Source: Tamarix chinensis (taxonomy: Eukaryota > Streptophyta > Magnoliopsida > Caryophyllales > Tamaricaceae). Taken from it: a DNA stretch of 64,000 nt. Both the position numbers and the translations under genes were made by a program. Positions 32,131-44,462 of this stretch are shown here, in pieces. Each line of letters starts with the position of its first letter. Positions within the stretch are counted from its first letter, which is position 1. The stretch lies in assembly GCA_030549775.1 (NCBI GenBank), contig CM060172.1, positions 130,995,122 through 131,059,121 on the forward strand. Direction: 5' to 3'. Under the pieces are notes generated by a model that saw only the letters and a list, made by a program, of their open reading frames with translations, was not told the DNA's origin and ran no database searches.

Positions 32131-34398
32131 TTACCACTTTACCATTGTTATACTACTTTTATTAAAATAACCTCACTACATAAAGTATTAATATTAATGC
32201 TCAATATCCATCATCTAACTCTACCAACTATTATTAATTATCATTAACACATATTAGCACCTATCACACACATTTCTAGGCCACACCTTTTGCACATGCA
32301 AAATTACCAAAATGCCCATATGGCTCATATTAACATTACTTATGCACTAAATGGCCATATTAACATATCATATCATACATATACTCTTGACATTAGTATT
32401 AGCACAAAACACCTTCCTTAAGCATTATTTCTACACATGACACATAAATTAACATACTTTTCTTTTTCAATCAACACATGCCACTAAATTCCTCATACTA
32501 AACAACATATATCATGCATATAAACATATTAAAAACCCTAATATGCTAGCATGTGTATATCCATAAGTTTAAGTAAGGTTTAATAGTTACCTTATTTTCC
32601 ATAAAAATCGAACATTACCGGTACTTTGGTTAAATATTCAAGCTTTGATTGGTAAAAATAAATCCCTAAAAACAATACCAAAAATTAGTATAATAGAAGT
32701 AGGAAAAATCAAAGGAATAATTTTTACATCAAAATCTTTATTAATATATAATGCACCAACTATTTTTATACCTTAAAATTAATTAAGTTTGAGTTAAAAA
32801 TAGGGGCAAGACTCACGCTGCTCATGCAGCTTGAGTTGCATGCAAAATAAGGGAGGAAGGGGTTGAAGGAGGAAAAAGAAAAATGGAGGGGTGTTAGTTC
32901 GGGTTGGGGTTTTGGGGGCTAGGAATGGGGCAGGTGGATGAGAGTTAGGGCAGAGGCTGAGTGCAAGGGTAGAGTAGGGGTGTAGGTTGTGGTCGGAGAT
33001 GGTTTATCAGCGGCTGAGGGCAGCGGAGGAGGCGACTGTAGGGGTGCAAAGTGTCCTACATGGGTAGTGGAGGACAGTGGAGGACAAGAAGGAAGGGAAA
33101 ATAAAAAGGGAAAGGAGGGGCTGTAAGGCTAGTTTTCGACCAAAGGAGGTAAAGGGGTGGTAGGAGAGGTTACAGGGAGTAGGTTGGTAGCTTGGGGGTG
33201 GTGGTGTAGGGAGGAGGCCGAGAAGGGAGGGAAAAGAAAAGAAGAGGAAGGAGGGTGGTTGCAGGGCTCGAGGGAGTGGCTTGGTGGTGTAAGGTGGTAG
33301 TAGGGGGTGGTAGGAGGTGGTGCAGGTTGTTGGTAGGGTGGTGGAAGCAATGATCGAGGGTGATGGAGCAAAAATAGGGTAAGGAAAATAGAGAAGAAAG
33401 GGAGAAGAAGGGGATTGGTAGGGGTAGTGTGGCTCAAGTAGGAAGGATTTGAAGTAGAAAGAAGGAGAAAATGAGAGGGGGATGATGCAGGCATGGATGG
33501 TTAGGTGGTGGCAGGGGAGGTGTGCAAATCGACAGACGTAGGGTGGTCGGGAGAGAAGGAGAAGAAGAGGAAAAAAATAGGGCATGTGGGGAGGGTTTGT
33601 AGGGGCTGGTTTGGTTTAAAAAGGGGAAGAAAAGGACGGGGTAGAGAGGGAGAGTGAGCAGGCTGTAGAGGGAGGTAGGCGGTGGCAGTTATAGGCGGTG
33701 CAAGGTGGAAAGCATGGTGTGCAGGCTTTGTCGGAGGTCAAAGAAGAAGAGAAGAAGAAGGGAAGAAAGAAAGTAGGCCATCTAGGCAGGGATAAAAGAA
33801 AGGATGAGCCGGCCCGCGTGCGAGGGAGAGAGGGAGAAAGAAGGAGAAACTAGGCTGGCCCAATCGGGGTGAAAGGAAGAAAAGAAAAGAAATGAGGAAG
33901 GGAGTGGGCCGGCGACGGTGAGAGAGAAGGAGGAGAGGCAGGAAGTGGACCGCGCAGTGGCCCAACATAGGGAGGAAGAAGAGGAGGCAGGCCAGGCGAC
34001 CCAAAGGAGAAAAAGAAGAAAAGGAAAAAGACGAAAAGTGAGAAAGAAGAAGGAAAAGGGAAAAAGGAAAAAGGAAAAATGGTGAGAAATAAGATAAAAT
34101 AATTTTTAAAATAATAGAATTTAATATTTTATATAGATAAATTAATTTAATTTATTATAATTCAATATAATGGTTTGAAAAGGATATGTTTAGTAAAATA
34201 TTGGTTTGAAAATTTATTTAAATAAAATGTGTATGATAAAATAACAAAATATTTATTTTAATTTATTAAATATCTATACCCAATTTTATATACATAAAAA
34301 TTTATAAAATAATTAAATTAAATAAATTTAAAAGTTAACTTATCCTAAATATGGGTTATTTATTAAATTATAGGTTTTTAAAATTTTAGGGTGTTACA
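32131..34398 (-). mobile_element. Gypsy 3' LTR (minus), left end undefined
   Basis: The right end at 34398 is GGGTGTTACA, i.e. TGTAACACCC on the minus strand, and directly beyond it the minus strand has a TTTAAGGAGGCAGTGA polypurine-like tract. Leftward follow AT-rich DNA (34080-34390), a long GC-rich purine segment (32830-34080) and AT-rich DNA. This resembles the other long LTRs in order, but the hairpin array is not visible. Frames of Pro/Ser/His-rich text in the GC-rich part are not genes. Confidence 0.5.
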
Positions 34399-34659
34399 TC
34401 ACTGCCTCCTTAAAGAAAAACTTCATTCCCAAAGTATACGCCTTAGTACTAGGGACAACAGAGGGTTCCTAAGGTACTTGGGGTAACTACCCCTTTAAGG
34501 GAACACTTATTTGACCAAGGGAAACAACTACATACATATTAAATAATACAACGATTATGAGGGACTCAACGGTAAGCTTGTAGAGGTTGCATTGGGATCG
34601 ATCTCTTGCTCATTTACTCCAACTAAAGAGGCTGAACAAGTTACTCTGAGCATCTGATT

Positions 34660-35460
34660 CTACTAAACCAATGGTCTCTACGATCTTTGAATTTCTTCAC
34701 GGGGTGCGTTGTAGCACCTGAAGCTCCTATACCCAAGTTGTCCACAATCGTGGCACTAAACCAGCATTCCCATGCAATCCTTGCCTGGATGATCTCTTTT
34801 GCATCGATGGCAATGGTAATGTTGGACTGGTCTCTTGCTAGTCTTGCCACTAGATGCACTTTGACTCTTCTTACACTGAACTTTAGTTTGAGGTTGGGGC
34901 TAGAATTGCAAACCCTTGCTACTGGGACAATGACTCTTTTCTCTGAACTCTGTCACTTTGCTCTTCCTCTTATCCAGGATGGATGCTTGTTCCTGAACCA
35001 AGGTAGCAGCGACAAACGCATGCTCATACACTATATTCAAGTTGTGGGAAAAGTTTGCGCCCATCATACTTTGGATGTTGAGGTGAATTACTTACTCAAA
35101 CTGGAAGACCACTGTAGCCTTGCTAGCTGCTATTCCAGGGGTGAACCTCAATAGCTCCATGAATTAGGCATAATATTCTAGGACCAACAATCTTCCTTGC
35201 ATCAGCTCCATGAATTCCTTGAGCTTGGCCCTCTTGAGACTTTCAGTGTAGAAACGCTTGCGGAGTGTAGTTTTAAAGTCTTCCCATCAAGTGTCGGCTG
35301 GTCCTCGAATGAAGTACGCTGCAATGCTCATCTTATGCTCTTCACGGTAGTTGAGTGCCTCAAAGGTCCTATCAAAATCCCATATCCAACTTTCTAGGAC
35401 CACGGGGTCTTTTTCCATCGTAGGCCAAAGGTCGATGACACGAGACTCTCTCGAGTCAAT
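34660..35460 (-). pseudogene. Ty3/gypsy gag remnant
   Basis: On the minus strand from 35455: SRVIDLWPTMEKDPVV, WIWDFDRTFEALNYREEHK, AAYFIRGPADT, WEDFKTTLRKRFY, KEFMELMQGRLLVLEYYA, which is the retrotransposon gag domain pattern, then a zinc-knuckle-like CGQLGYRSFRC near 34745 in which the usual His is Tyr. Several stops and shifts. Protease and pol are deleted: the gag runs within about 260 bases into the polypurine tract at 34399. Confidence 0.75.
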
Positions 35461-35894
35461 CCTCTCTGATACCCACCGGAGGTAGAGCAGGTTGAGGTTG
35501 AGGCACTAAGGAATGCTGAGCTAATCCCATGAGCATTTTGAATGCTCTCTATAGGTTGTCAACCCATTCATCTCAGTCCATGTCGATTTAGCTATAAAAC
35601 AGAAGTTTGGTGGGGAAGGTGCTATTGCTCAAGCTAGGTGACCCAAGTTGAGGTCACTTAATCTACCCATACCTAACTCTCAGGACTAATCCGGGTTTTA
35701 AAACAAGAGAAAGATATGAGGAAAAAACCTTTCTAAAATCAATTAAAACTTAGAAGGATTTTGTAAAATACCCTGATACTAACTCATAGTATCAGTTCGA
35801 AATGTTAAAAACCAAAAAGGGTTTAGGAAAACACCTGATACCAACTTGTAGTACTAGCTTAAAACAGTAAAAGACAGGGAGAATATTTGAAAAT

Positions 35895-35907
35895 GCTCTA
35901 ATACCAA
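35895..35907 (-). other. Primer binding site (initiator tRNA-Met type)
   Basis: The minus strand reads TTGGTATTAGAGC two bases from the LTR end at 35910. The plant consensus for priming by initiator tRNA-Met is TGGTATCAGAGC, so there is one mismatch. It fixes the orientation of the gypsy remnant as minus. Confidence 0.7.
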
Positions 35908-35909
35908 TT

Positions 35910-36007
35910 TGTAATATCCCAAAAATTTACAGTTTTATTTTCTTTGCTTTCGCTATTTTCTTTTAATAAAAAGAAAATTTTCAGTAGTCAATTTTGGGGG
36001 TGTTACA
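35910..36007. repeat. 98-bp fold-back of two LTR ends
   Basis: The left arm begins TGTAATATCCCAAAAATTTAC; the right arm ends TCAATTTTGGGGGTGTTACA. The arms are inverted copies of the same LTR tip, with a CTTTTAATAAAAAG palindrome between them. Only about 98 bases separate the outer ends, so this is either an LTR with almost everything deleted or two opposed LTR 3' ends. The primer binding site lies just to its left. Confidence 0.65.
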
Positions 36008-37340
36008 AGTGTTGACCAACATGACCGTGTTGAGGGTCAGATTTTGTTTTCTCAATGCCATTTTAAAGGATTGGATGGTTACATTCAATGGCAGGTTTAG
36101 CTATACCTAATTAAGCATGGCCCAAGGCATATTGGGAGGCTATATTTAATTCTCTTTGCTCTCTATTATTCCTCTATTTGGTTTTCATCTCTCTTTTATG
36201 AAAAAAAATCTATTAGATTAAATCCTTTACTTTCGATTTATAACATCAATTCTAGAGAATTGAAGAGCTGCACTGAACTCCATCTCTACGGGTTTTATCT
36301 ACTGCACTCTTTTATTTCTCTTCTACTATTATGTGATTGATTTCATTATTATGCTTTATGATTTCAATGAATTATTCTAGTATCGAATTAGGTTCGATTC
36401 CATTGTTAATTTGAAGAATTGATTGAATTATTATCGAAACTGTTCGAATCACGTTATTCAATTTCTATCATTTACTTAATTAGGGTTAGAATAATTTATC
36501 ACTATTTTAAGCTAATTGGGTTGCTAATCAGAATTGAAAGATTATAATTAACACTGGAACTTAGCAATTGAACGGGAATTGACGGCTCACAAAAGTAGAT
36601 TTGTGATTCTCCAAAATTAATTGAAATAGCTTGTTCTTAATGAGTTTAATTAGATCTCTAGCCATGAAAATAGGTTGCTATATTGAATTAATCATGAATT
36701 TTATTGAAAAAAGAGATTAATGGTTAATTTTGGCTAATTTTTCCTAACATATTGAACAATTCTGACAAAAGATGGATTTCTTTATCAAATTACATTGGAG
36801 ATGTAACTGAAATTCAATCCTGAGCTTGTTTCTAATTGATTGAATTCATACTAAGTATTTTCTATCATTTTTTTATTTTATTTACCTACATTTATCACCC
36901 ATCCATTTCTAATTATTCATTCAGATAATCAAAAGCAATAAAAATTAGTAGATAACACCAAAATCCCTGAGGACACAACCTTGATTTGCTATTACGACAT
37001 CCTTAAGCTTTGTATTTAAGTGAAAATCCAACCCCCAACCATGTGTGAGGTTTCCATTTATACATGTCCAATGTCAAGCATGCTCATTATATTATTCTAT
37101 TCAAGGATATCCCTTATTTCACCACCTTATTTCTGGAGAATCATCACATTTCTTATATGGTACACCCTTTAAGCCTTTAGAACACCTATTGAGTGTGACA
37201 TAAATCATTGTCAATTTAATCCATTCATTAAGTCAATGATCCATGATAATATATGTATTTTATTCCTTAAATAATCATATAATAATCATATGTATAGTCT
37301 CAGCATATCCAAACCAAGAAGAAAAAAATCACACAAACTA
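36008..37340. other. AT-rich, LTR-like sequence without genes
   Basis: No open frame or coding similarity. The phrase AAAATCCCTGAGGACACAACC near 36960 resembles the TCCCTGTGGATTCG-type end found in long LTRs of Athila/Tat-like gypsy elements, so part of this may be a decayed LTR. Boundaries are not visible. Confidence 0.3.
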
Positions 37341-37344
37341 GCAA

Positions 37345-37413
37345 AACCAATCGATCAGTCAGGACTAACTAGTCGATCAGTTGTACCAACCAGCCGATCA
37401 GTTTGTGCTGACT
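37345..37413. repeat. CCGATCAGTT-type short repeats, left part
   Basis: Copies of a loose word of the type 'ccaatcgatcagt', 'actagtcgatcagttg' and 'cagccgatcagtttg' follow each other every 20-25 bases. The series is interrupted by the Cassandra element and continues at 38205. Confidence 0.6.
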
Positions 37414-37418
37414 AGTTA

Positions 37419-37724
37419 TGTAATATCCCAAATTGAGCGGAGTGTTATAAGAATTGATCTGGCTATTTATATCAACATGGTATACCATCCTTTTGGTGAT
37501 TCCATCCTAAGAACTCCATAGTTAAGCATGTTGGTTGTGGAGTAATTTTAGGATGGGTGACCCTCCTGGGAAGTTTCAGAAATTTTCTGAAAAATTTCTC
37601 AGGAAGTGCGTGAGTGAGGACAAAGCGTGTTAAAAGGACTCGTATTGATCTATGGGGCCAGCCGATCAATCCGAAAGCGCTCTAAGATAGCCCCCACATG
37701 GTCATATCGACTCGGGGTGTTACA
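37419..37724 (+). repeat. Cassandra 5' LTR
   Basis: 306 bp. Compared with the 3' LTR it has an extra 16-odd bases around 37580-37600 (a local repeat of the TTTCTGAAAAATTTC type) and scattered substitutions, so the two LTRs have diverged since insertion. Confidence 0.9.
37484..37577 (+). ncRNA. 5S rRNA-like segment in the Cassandra LTR
   Basis: ACTCCATAGTTAAGCATG corresponds to the A-box region of plant 5S rRNA, and AGGATGGGTGACCCTCCTGG to the C-box region, at about the right spacing; CATCC...GGTGATTCCATC precedes them. These are the internal pol III promoter elements of 5S genes. The flanks differ from true 5S rRNA, so it is not a 5S gene. The same segment recurs in the 3' LTR (about 37934-38029), with one G of GATGGGTGACC lost. 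Confidence 0.85.
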
Positions 37725-37726
37725 AA

Positions 37727-37737
37727 TGGTATCAGAG
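37727..37737 (+). other. Cassandra primer binding site
   Basis: TGGTATCAGAG, complementary to the 3' end of initiator tRNA-Met, two bases after the 5' LTR end. Confidence 0.9.
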
Positions 37738-37871
37738 AGAAACCGCGACCGTGTGCTGAACTTGGATGAGCCAGTCAGCCACCTAGTGGGACGATTCTTG
37801 GGATAAAGTGTATTAAGACAGTTAGTGGTTGAGGTGCAACGAGGAAGTTACATTCTTTGAGTGGGGGTGAA

Positions 37872-38161
37872 TGTAATACCCCAAATTGAGCGGAGTGTTA
37901 TAAGAATTGATCTGGCTACTTATATCAACATGGTATACCATCCTTTTGGTGATTTCATCCTACAAACTCCATAGTTAAGCGTGCTGGCTGTGGAGTAATT
38001 TTAGGATGGTGACCCTCCTAGGAAGTTTCAAAAATTCAGGAAGTGCGTGAGTAAGGACAAAGCGCGCTAAAAGGACTCGTGTTGATCTGTGGGGCCAGCC
38101 GATCAATCCCAAAGCATTCCAAGGTAGCCCCCGTGTGGTCATATTGACTCAAGGTGTTACA
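37872..38161 (+). repeat. Cassandra 3' LTR
   Basis: 290 bp, from TGTAATACCCC after the polypurine tract to GTGTTACA, followed by the AGTTA target duplication. Confidence 0.9.
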
Positions 38162-38204
38162 AGTTAATTAGTTTGGCTCACCCATATCAAACTTACCTCA
38201 AATC

Positions 38205-38420
38205 AATCAATCATTTAGACAAACTAGTCAATTTCTCATAGACTAATCAATCGGTTCTGCCTAACTAGTCGATGGGTTTAAGCAAAGAGTAAGGTCAAGG
38301 TCTCTGCATGCCTACTAATCGATGGGTTGAGTCAACCAGTTGACTGTTCTAGGAACCAATCGATTGGTTTGCCCTAATAAGCTGATCATTTTAACGTAAT
38401 CAGCCGATCGGTTTACCCTC
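38205..38420. repeat. CCGATCAGTT-type short repeats, right part
   Basis: Words such as 'aactagtcaattt', 'aatcaatcggttctg', 'aactagtcgatggg', 'accaatcgattggtt' and 'cagccgatcggttta' recur at roughly 20-30 base spacing. They resume the series at 37345-37413 on the far side of the Cassandra insertion. Confidence 0.6.
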
Positions 38421-39713
38421 CAACAACACTAAACAGCCATTTTCACGCAGAATATACTTATAATTCCTTATCATACCATATTGAAACATTTTCTAACATC
38501 ACATAACACATTTTTATCATACATTAGTTGCAAATTTCACTATTAATCATCACAACCCAATATTTCATCAAGATTCATGTTGTTCACTCAAATTGCATAG
38601 TTTGACCATCTAATCTAGCTCTGTAAGCTATATATTCATGCCAACATGTAATATCTAAATTAAAGAGTTCCATAATATGCAAGTTTACTCATAACCCATT
38701 TTAGAAGCAAACATAACTTACTTAATGCAAGCAAAACTTTCCTTAAACAAAAATGATCAACTTGTAAAATCCTCAACTTTCAAAACCTTAAAAACAACAA
38801 GTTTAATTGATAAATTTCTATTTTATCATAATTTCCTAAATTAGGGTTTTTGGGGTAAACCTTCTAAATAGTGTCACTAAAAACTATAACACCTAAAAAT
38901 TTACTACTTAAGTTTTTTATTTTTTATGAAAGCAATAATTGTAAAATAGTAGGTGTTACTACCATACTCAACACAAGTTCAATTACCTCACCTTCCTTAT
39001 ACCAAGTGAAAAGGTTAAAATAAGTTAGATCTAAACCAAAATAAAGGAAAGAAAGGGATAATAATATAGGTAAAAGTTATGAATATATATAATACATACA
39101 ATAATGGTAATCAAATTGCAATGAGGCATATAGAAGTACAAGGAAAAAAACTAAATACAACAAAACATAGCATTTGAAGTTACAACACTGGTTTACCTTA
39201 ACTCTTATACCCAAAAGCCTCTGCCGAGAATGGAAACTACTCCTAAGGATCCCTGGGTCCTCGGAATTTTAAGGTGCCTCATATTATCTTGGGGTCTGCA
39301 CAATCATCCACAAATGTAGTATCAATACAACTTCCTTGTATTGTGTAAATCACAATACCTCACAAGAGGTAACATATTTACATTACACATTATCACACAA
39401 TAACTTTGTACCAAAAATTATTAATATGAAAATTTACCAAGAATAGGCTAAAAGATAAAATTTTATTATATTTTAGCATGCAGATAAATTTAAAAACTTA
39501 GCGATTAACTATATTTTCCATTATGCATGCATTTAATAACTTACTTATACAAATCCTAATCCTACTAACGTGTCATATATTCCATGAAATACATACAAAC
39601 ATATTTATAGCATGATACAACATTTAAGATGGAAACCATCATCATGGTGTACATAAGGGATCATTTCTAACCCTAGAGCATACAAATAGTTATTATCATG
39701 TTTTAACCAGTCA

Positions 39714-41000
39714 ATGGTGAAACGTGCGTTGTGGCAGAACGCACCTACACGCGCGACAATGATGAAGAAGAAGAAGGGCAGCCCACAAGTTACGGTGCCT
39801 TCTTCGGCAGAAATCAACGATCAACCAGTGGTGACCGATCACCCGGTGTCGCCTGAACCATCTCGAATATTTACTGCAATGAATGATTCAGATAATCGTA
39901 GTGATATCCCAATACCTAATGCTGTGTCAAAGGAATTGAAAACTCCTAATTGTGACCCAAAACCTTCTGCTATTACTTGGAGTGAAATTGTTTGAACCAA
40001 TCGACATCCATCTCAATTACACTCCCCATCCTATCAACCTCCTAATATGCAGGATGGTATTCTAATGGCGCAATTGAGGAAACAAGACATTGACAATGAA
40101 TTTTTATATTGGTAAAATACTATAGTTGGGATGGTATGTGGTCATCGTCCTGCTTTTTCCCACATGGAGGCTTTCGTTCGATCTACCTAGAATCATGCGA
40201 CCCCTCCTCAAATTCATCTCCATGATGCAGGGTTCTTCATAATTTCTTTTGATTCTACAGAGGATTGTAATACCATTCTTGATGCAGGTGCTTGGACCTA
40301 TATGACCAGACCATTATTGCTTAAGAAATGGCATCTGAAATTCTCATTTGGTAAGACATAATTCCAATTTCTACCTCTATGGATTAAGTTACCTGGTTTA
40401 CCTTTACCTTTTTGATCCGTTGATAGTATTAGCAGGATCAGTAGCTGCCTTGGTAGACCCATTGGAATGGATCCTGTTACTGAAACAAAGGGTAGAATTT
40501 CATATGCTAGGGTGTTGGTCAAAATAGACAGTCTTCGACCATTTCTTGAGGTGGTTCACATCAAGAAACCTAATGGTTCTATCCTCCATCAAAGAGTGGA
40601 ATATGAATGGAAACCAACCTTCTGCTCCCTTTTCCATCAACCTGGTCATCTTGCTGACTTTTTCCCCCAATTTGCTATGAAGACTAGACAGTAAAAGAGA
40701 TGGGTTGTGGTAAAGGATGGGAGAACTGCATGTCCTAATGGTAACCCTCCTACTACTAGTAATGTTGATGCTTCTCAGGAGCCTGTTACTCCAAGATTAA
40801 GTACTTATGAAGATCAGCCTGGGTCAAAGTGTGTTTCTGAGACTTCTAATCCAGTCATGAGGCCTACAGCTACCATAAGAGGTTCCTCGATTATTACCAG
40901 AGCAAGGAGTTCTATGAGCTTACCAGATTCATCATCACATCATCCTCCTGCGAATTCCCATGCTCCAACTTTGGATGAGACAGAAATTGCCTCCCCATAG
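39714..41000 (+). pseudogene. LINE ORF1 with DUF4283 and zinc knuckle
   Basis: A single reading frame runs from ATG 39714 to 41000 without any frameshift but with six stops (for example 39993-39995 and 40692-40694). It reads HRPAFSHMEAFVRST, TPPQIHLHDAGFFIISF, TRPLLLKKWHLKFSFGKT, LPLWIKLPGLPL and GRPIGMDPVTETKGRISYAR, the DUF4283 domain of plant LINE ORF1 proteins. EWKPTFCSLFHQPGHLADFF follows, a zinc knuckle in which two Cys are Phe. ORF1 proteins coat the LINE RNA. Confidence 0.85.
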
Positions 41001-41068
41001 AGAATAGTGACTGGTAGGATAGGTTCAGAGATGATGCATGCTTTACCAAACTTCAATATCCATTTCTC

Positions 41069-44000
41069 ATGACACTAGGCTGCTGGAATATAAGAGATTT
41101 GAATGACCTCAACAAAATAGAAGGCAATAAGAGATTGGTGCAAAGAAAAATATCTATCTTTAGTTGGTTTAGTTGAAACCAAGGTGAAAGACATCAATTT
41201 TGATAAAGTAACCAAAAACTTGATGACTAATTGGAGCTGGCTCACTAATTATAATGTACATTATAATGGTCGTGTGTGGTTAGGATGGAATCCTCACTTT
41301 TTGACTGTCGACCTTATTGTTGTTCATGCTCAGGGTATCCTCTATCAAGTTATGAATTCTACAAGTGAAAACCAATTCTACCTCACTATTGTTTATGCTT
41401 TTAATACAGAAGAGGCAAGAAAGGAGCTATGGAACTGGCTCACTGCCCATCATCCTCATAACTACCCTTGGCTGGTTTGTGCAGACTTTAATATAGTTTT
41501 GAATAGGAATGAAAAGAGTCAAGGGGAGATCCATGCACATGATATGGAGGATTTCAAACACTGCTTGAATTACCTCCAACTCACAAATCTTAGGTACATA
41601 GGAGCTTTATACACTTGGTTTAATCGACTGATGGGAGAAGAAAGACTATGGTGTAAGCTTGATAGGGTTCTTTGTAACTCTAACTGGATCCACTACTATG
41701 AGAATTCCTATGCACAATTCCTACCTCCATTCATCTCAGACCACTCAGCAATGATTGTTTCTATCCACCAGAATCAATCACAAAGAACTCATGCTTTATG
41801 CTTCTTTGATATGTGGACCACAGATCAAGACTTCTTACCCCTCATCTCTGCTCACTGGTATCCAGAAGCTACCACAACTAATCTCCAGAATATTGTGACC
41901 AATCTCAAAACTCTGAAAAAGCCTGTAAAACAGTTTAATCAAAGCATATTTGGAGGTATTAGCAAGAGAGTGCAACTGGTGAAGAAAGAATTGGAATTCA
42001 TACAACTTTCCCTAATTGAGAATGTCCAGGACCATACCCTCCATCGACAAGAGCAGCATTTACTCCAGAAATTCAATCACCTATCTAGATGTGAGGAAAT
42101 GTTCTACAAGCAGAAGGCACGTATTCAATGGCTCACTTTGGGTGATGATAACACCAAATTATTTTATGCCATGGTGAAGGGGAGACAGATGAAAAAACAA
42201 ATATATTCTCTGACTGATTTTGCAGGGGTTCTTCATACAGACCAAAACCAAATTTTTTCTATCTTTCAAGATTTTTATAGCAGTTTGCTGGGCTCATCTT
42301 CATTTGCTGCTATCCCTCTTGATAAGGATATTCTTGACAAAGGGCCCAAAGTTACCACTTCACAGCAACTAGCTCTTCTAGTCCCTATTACTTATGAAGA
42401 AGTAAAGTATGCAGTGATTTCCTTATCCTCTAGCAAAGCACCAAGACCAAATGGCTATACCTCTCAATTTTTCAAGCCTTCTTGGGATATTATTGGTCCT
42501 TCTCTGTTTGTGGCAATCTCAAACTTCTTTATCACAGGCAATTTACAAAGAAGCCTAAATGTCACCACTCTCAATTTAATACCCAAAATTCCAAATGCTT
42601 CTTCTCCTAGTGATTTTAGACCAATTGCAAGTTGTAATTCTGTTTACAAGATTATAGCAACTATTATCACCCACAAGCTCCAACCTATATTACCTTCTCT
42701 GATAGGAGAAGCTCAGTCAGCTTTCATTAAAGGCAGATCCATCTCAAATAACATTCTTCTAGCCACAGAACTTATGAAGGGTTATAATCAGCAGCACTTA
42801 TCTCCCAGAATCATGATTAAATTGGATATGAGAAAGGCATATGACTCTGTCTTATGGGACTGTCTTGAAAAAATTCTGATGTAGTTGCATTCCCCCCCCC
42901 CCCACTTTGTTAAACTCATCATGGCTTTTGTGTCTACTGTTGGGTATTCCATTAAGTATAATGGTATCCTTCATCCAACATTCCCTGCTAAAAAGGGACT
43001 GAGACAGGGAGATCCTCTTTCTCCCTATCTTTTTGTCCTAGTAATAGAATACCTCAATCGTGCCTTCCTCAATTTATGGACTCAATCTTCTTTCTCTCCT
43101 CATCCTGGATGTAAAAAGTTGAGAATCATTAATCTCATATTTGCAGATGACATCCTTTTATTTTGTAAGGGTTCTTATGCATCTGTTTCCTCTCTTTTAA
43201 ACACCTTTCACCATGTTTCCTGTATCTCTGGCCTCACCATGAATAATACCAAGAGCCATATTTACTATGGAGGAGGGTGTTCCCAAGACTTGAAAGATGT
43301 CATTTTTCAGACCTTTCAGATTCCTGAAGGAAACTTACCCTTCAAATACTTAGGGGTACCACTGGATGGAAAATACCTTTCAAAATAACATTATCAACCT
43401 CTCATTGAAAATATTACCTCCATGATGAGAACTTGGCAGAACTCTTATCTCAGCTATGCAGGAAGGTTACAGCTAATACAATCCATTCTGCTCAGTCTAC
43501 AGACTTATTGGAGCATGGTCTTCCCATTACCAGTCCATGTAATCACTGAAATAAATGCATTATGTCGTGCTTTTCTATGGTCAGGAAATGCTTCTACCTC
43601 TCGACCAGCACTGGTTACCTGGGAGTCAATTTGTGTGACTAATAATGAAGGGGGCTTAGGCCTCACTAACATTCTATGGTGGAATAAAGATGCAATGTGT
43701 AAACACATATGGCATCTTGCGGGAAAAAAAAAAGGACCTTCTGTGGGTAAAATGGATTCATGCATACTACCTCAAAGGGGCTGATATTATGGAGATTAGG
43801 GCCAAAAATTTTACTTCCTGGATATTCAAAATAATCCTAGATATCCAAGATTTTGTTAGTGTCACATTACAACAAACCAACCTATCAAATATCATTCATC
43901 ATGGGAAATTTTACATCTCAAAAGCTTATCATATTATTCGACCTACACATAACAAAGTGCCTTGGTTTCCTTTAGTATGGACTAACTACTCTCCTGAAAG

Positions 44001-44462
44001 GCACTCCTTTATCATGTGGTTGGCTGTCCTGGATCAGCTGAGAACTCGAGCCAAACTTCAAGCTTATGGTCTACAAGTTGAGAGTGAATGTGTTCTCTGC
44101 AACGTGGAATTTGAGACATAGAACCATCTATTCTTTAACTGCTCATATACTAAATCAATTTGGCTTCCTCTTCTTTTAAAGATATGATGTCGCCATCAGC
44201 TTACAAATTGGCAAAATATTACTCATTGGACAATTCAAGGTGGTCGAGGTCCGAGAATCAAGAGACAATTTATTTGAGCCTTACTCACCACCACAATCTA
44301 TCACATCTGGATGGAAAGAAACCGAAGAATTTTCAAAGAAACATCACAGCCTGCAAACACCATCCAGAAGCAAATTGTCATGGATTTGGCAGGGAGGATG
44401 AATAGGTTCCAACATTGCACTTCATTTAATAGTTTGATGAACTGTATTGATAAACTTGTTTA
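41069..44462 (+). pseudogene. LINE ORF2: endonuclease, reverse transcriptase, zf-RVT
   Basis: It starts with MTLGCWNIRDLND at 41069, then a one-base shift before 41130 into the frame reading VGLVETKV. The AP endonuclease domain shows VCADFNIVLNR, YTWFNR, KLDRVLCN and FISDHSAM (41190-41760). Reverse transcriptase shows SSSKAPRPNGYTSQFFK, FRPIASCN, GEAQSAFIKGRSIS, KLDMRKAYDSV (42820), KKGLRQGDPLSPYLF (42990) and the catalytic FADDILLF (43145). Breaks are TAG 42882-42884, TAA 43386-43388, a shift at an A run near 43725, and TAG 44119-44121. The end has CVLCNVEFET, NHLFFNCSY and HIWMERNRRIF of the zf-RVT domain. Confidence 0.9.

Larger units (their letters stand above)
37419..38161 (+). mobile_element. 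Complete Cassandra TRIM retrotransposon
   Basis: 743 bp with LTRs at 37419-37724 and 37872-38161, each starting TGTAATA(T/C)CCC and ending GTGTTACA. A primer binding site TGGTATCAGAG (37727) and a polypurine tract GAGTGGGGGTGAA (37859-37871) lie in the right places. A perfect 5-bp duplication, AGTTA, occurs at 37414-37418 and 38162-38166. The internal part has no coding capacity, and the LTRs carry 5S rRNA-like sequence, which defines the Cassandra family. It depends on other elements for its proteins. Confidence 0.95.

Noticed and set aside
33007..34004. Pro/Ser/His-rich minus-strand frames up to 192 residues
   Set aside because: They lie in the GC-rich purine part of a gypsy LTR. Composition alone explains the lack of stops.
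34687..35154. 155-residue plus-strand open frame
   Set aside because: It is antisense to the gypsy gag domain, whose motifs are clear on the minus strand.
37484..37577. Genuine 5S rRNA gene
   Set aside because: Only the promoter-box regions match 5S, the ends differ, and the segment lies inside a complete Cassandra LTR.
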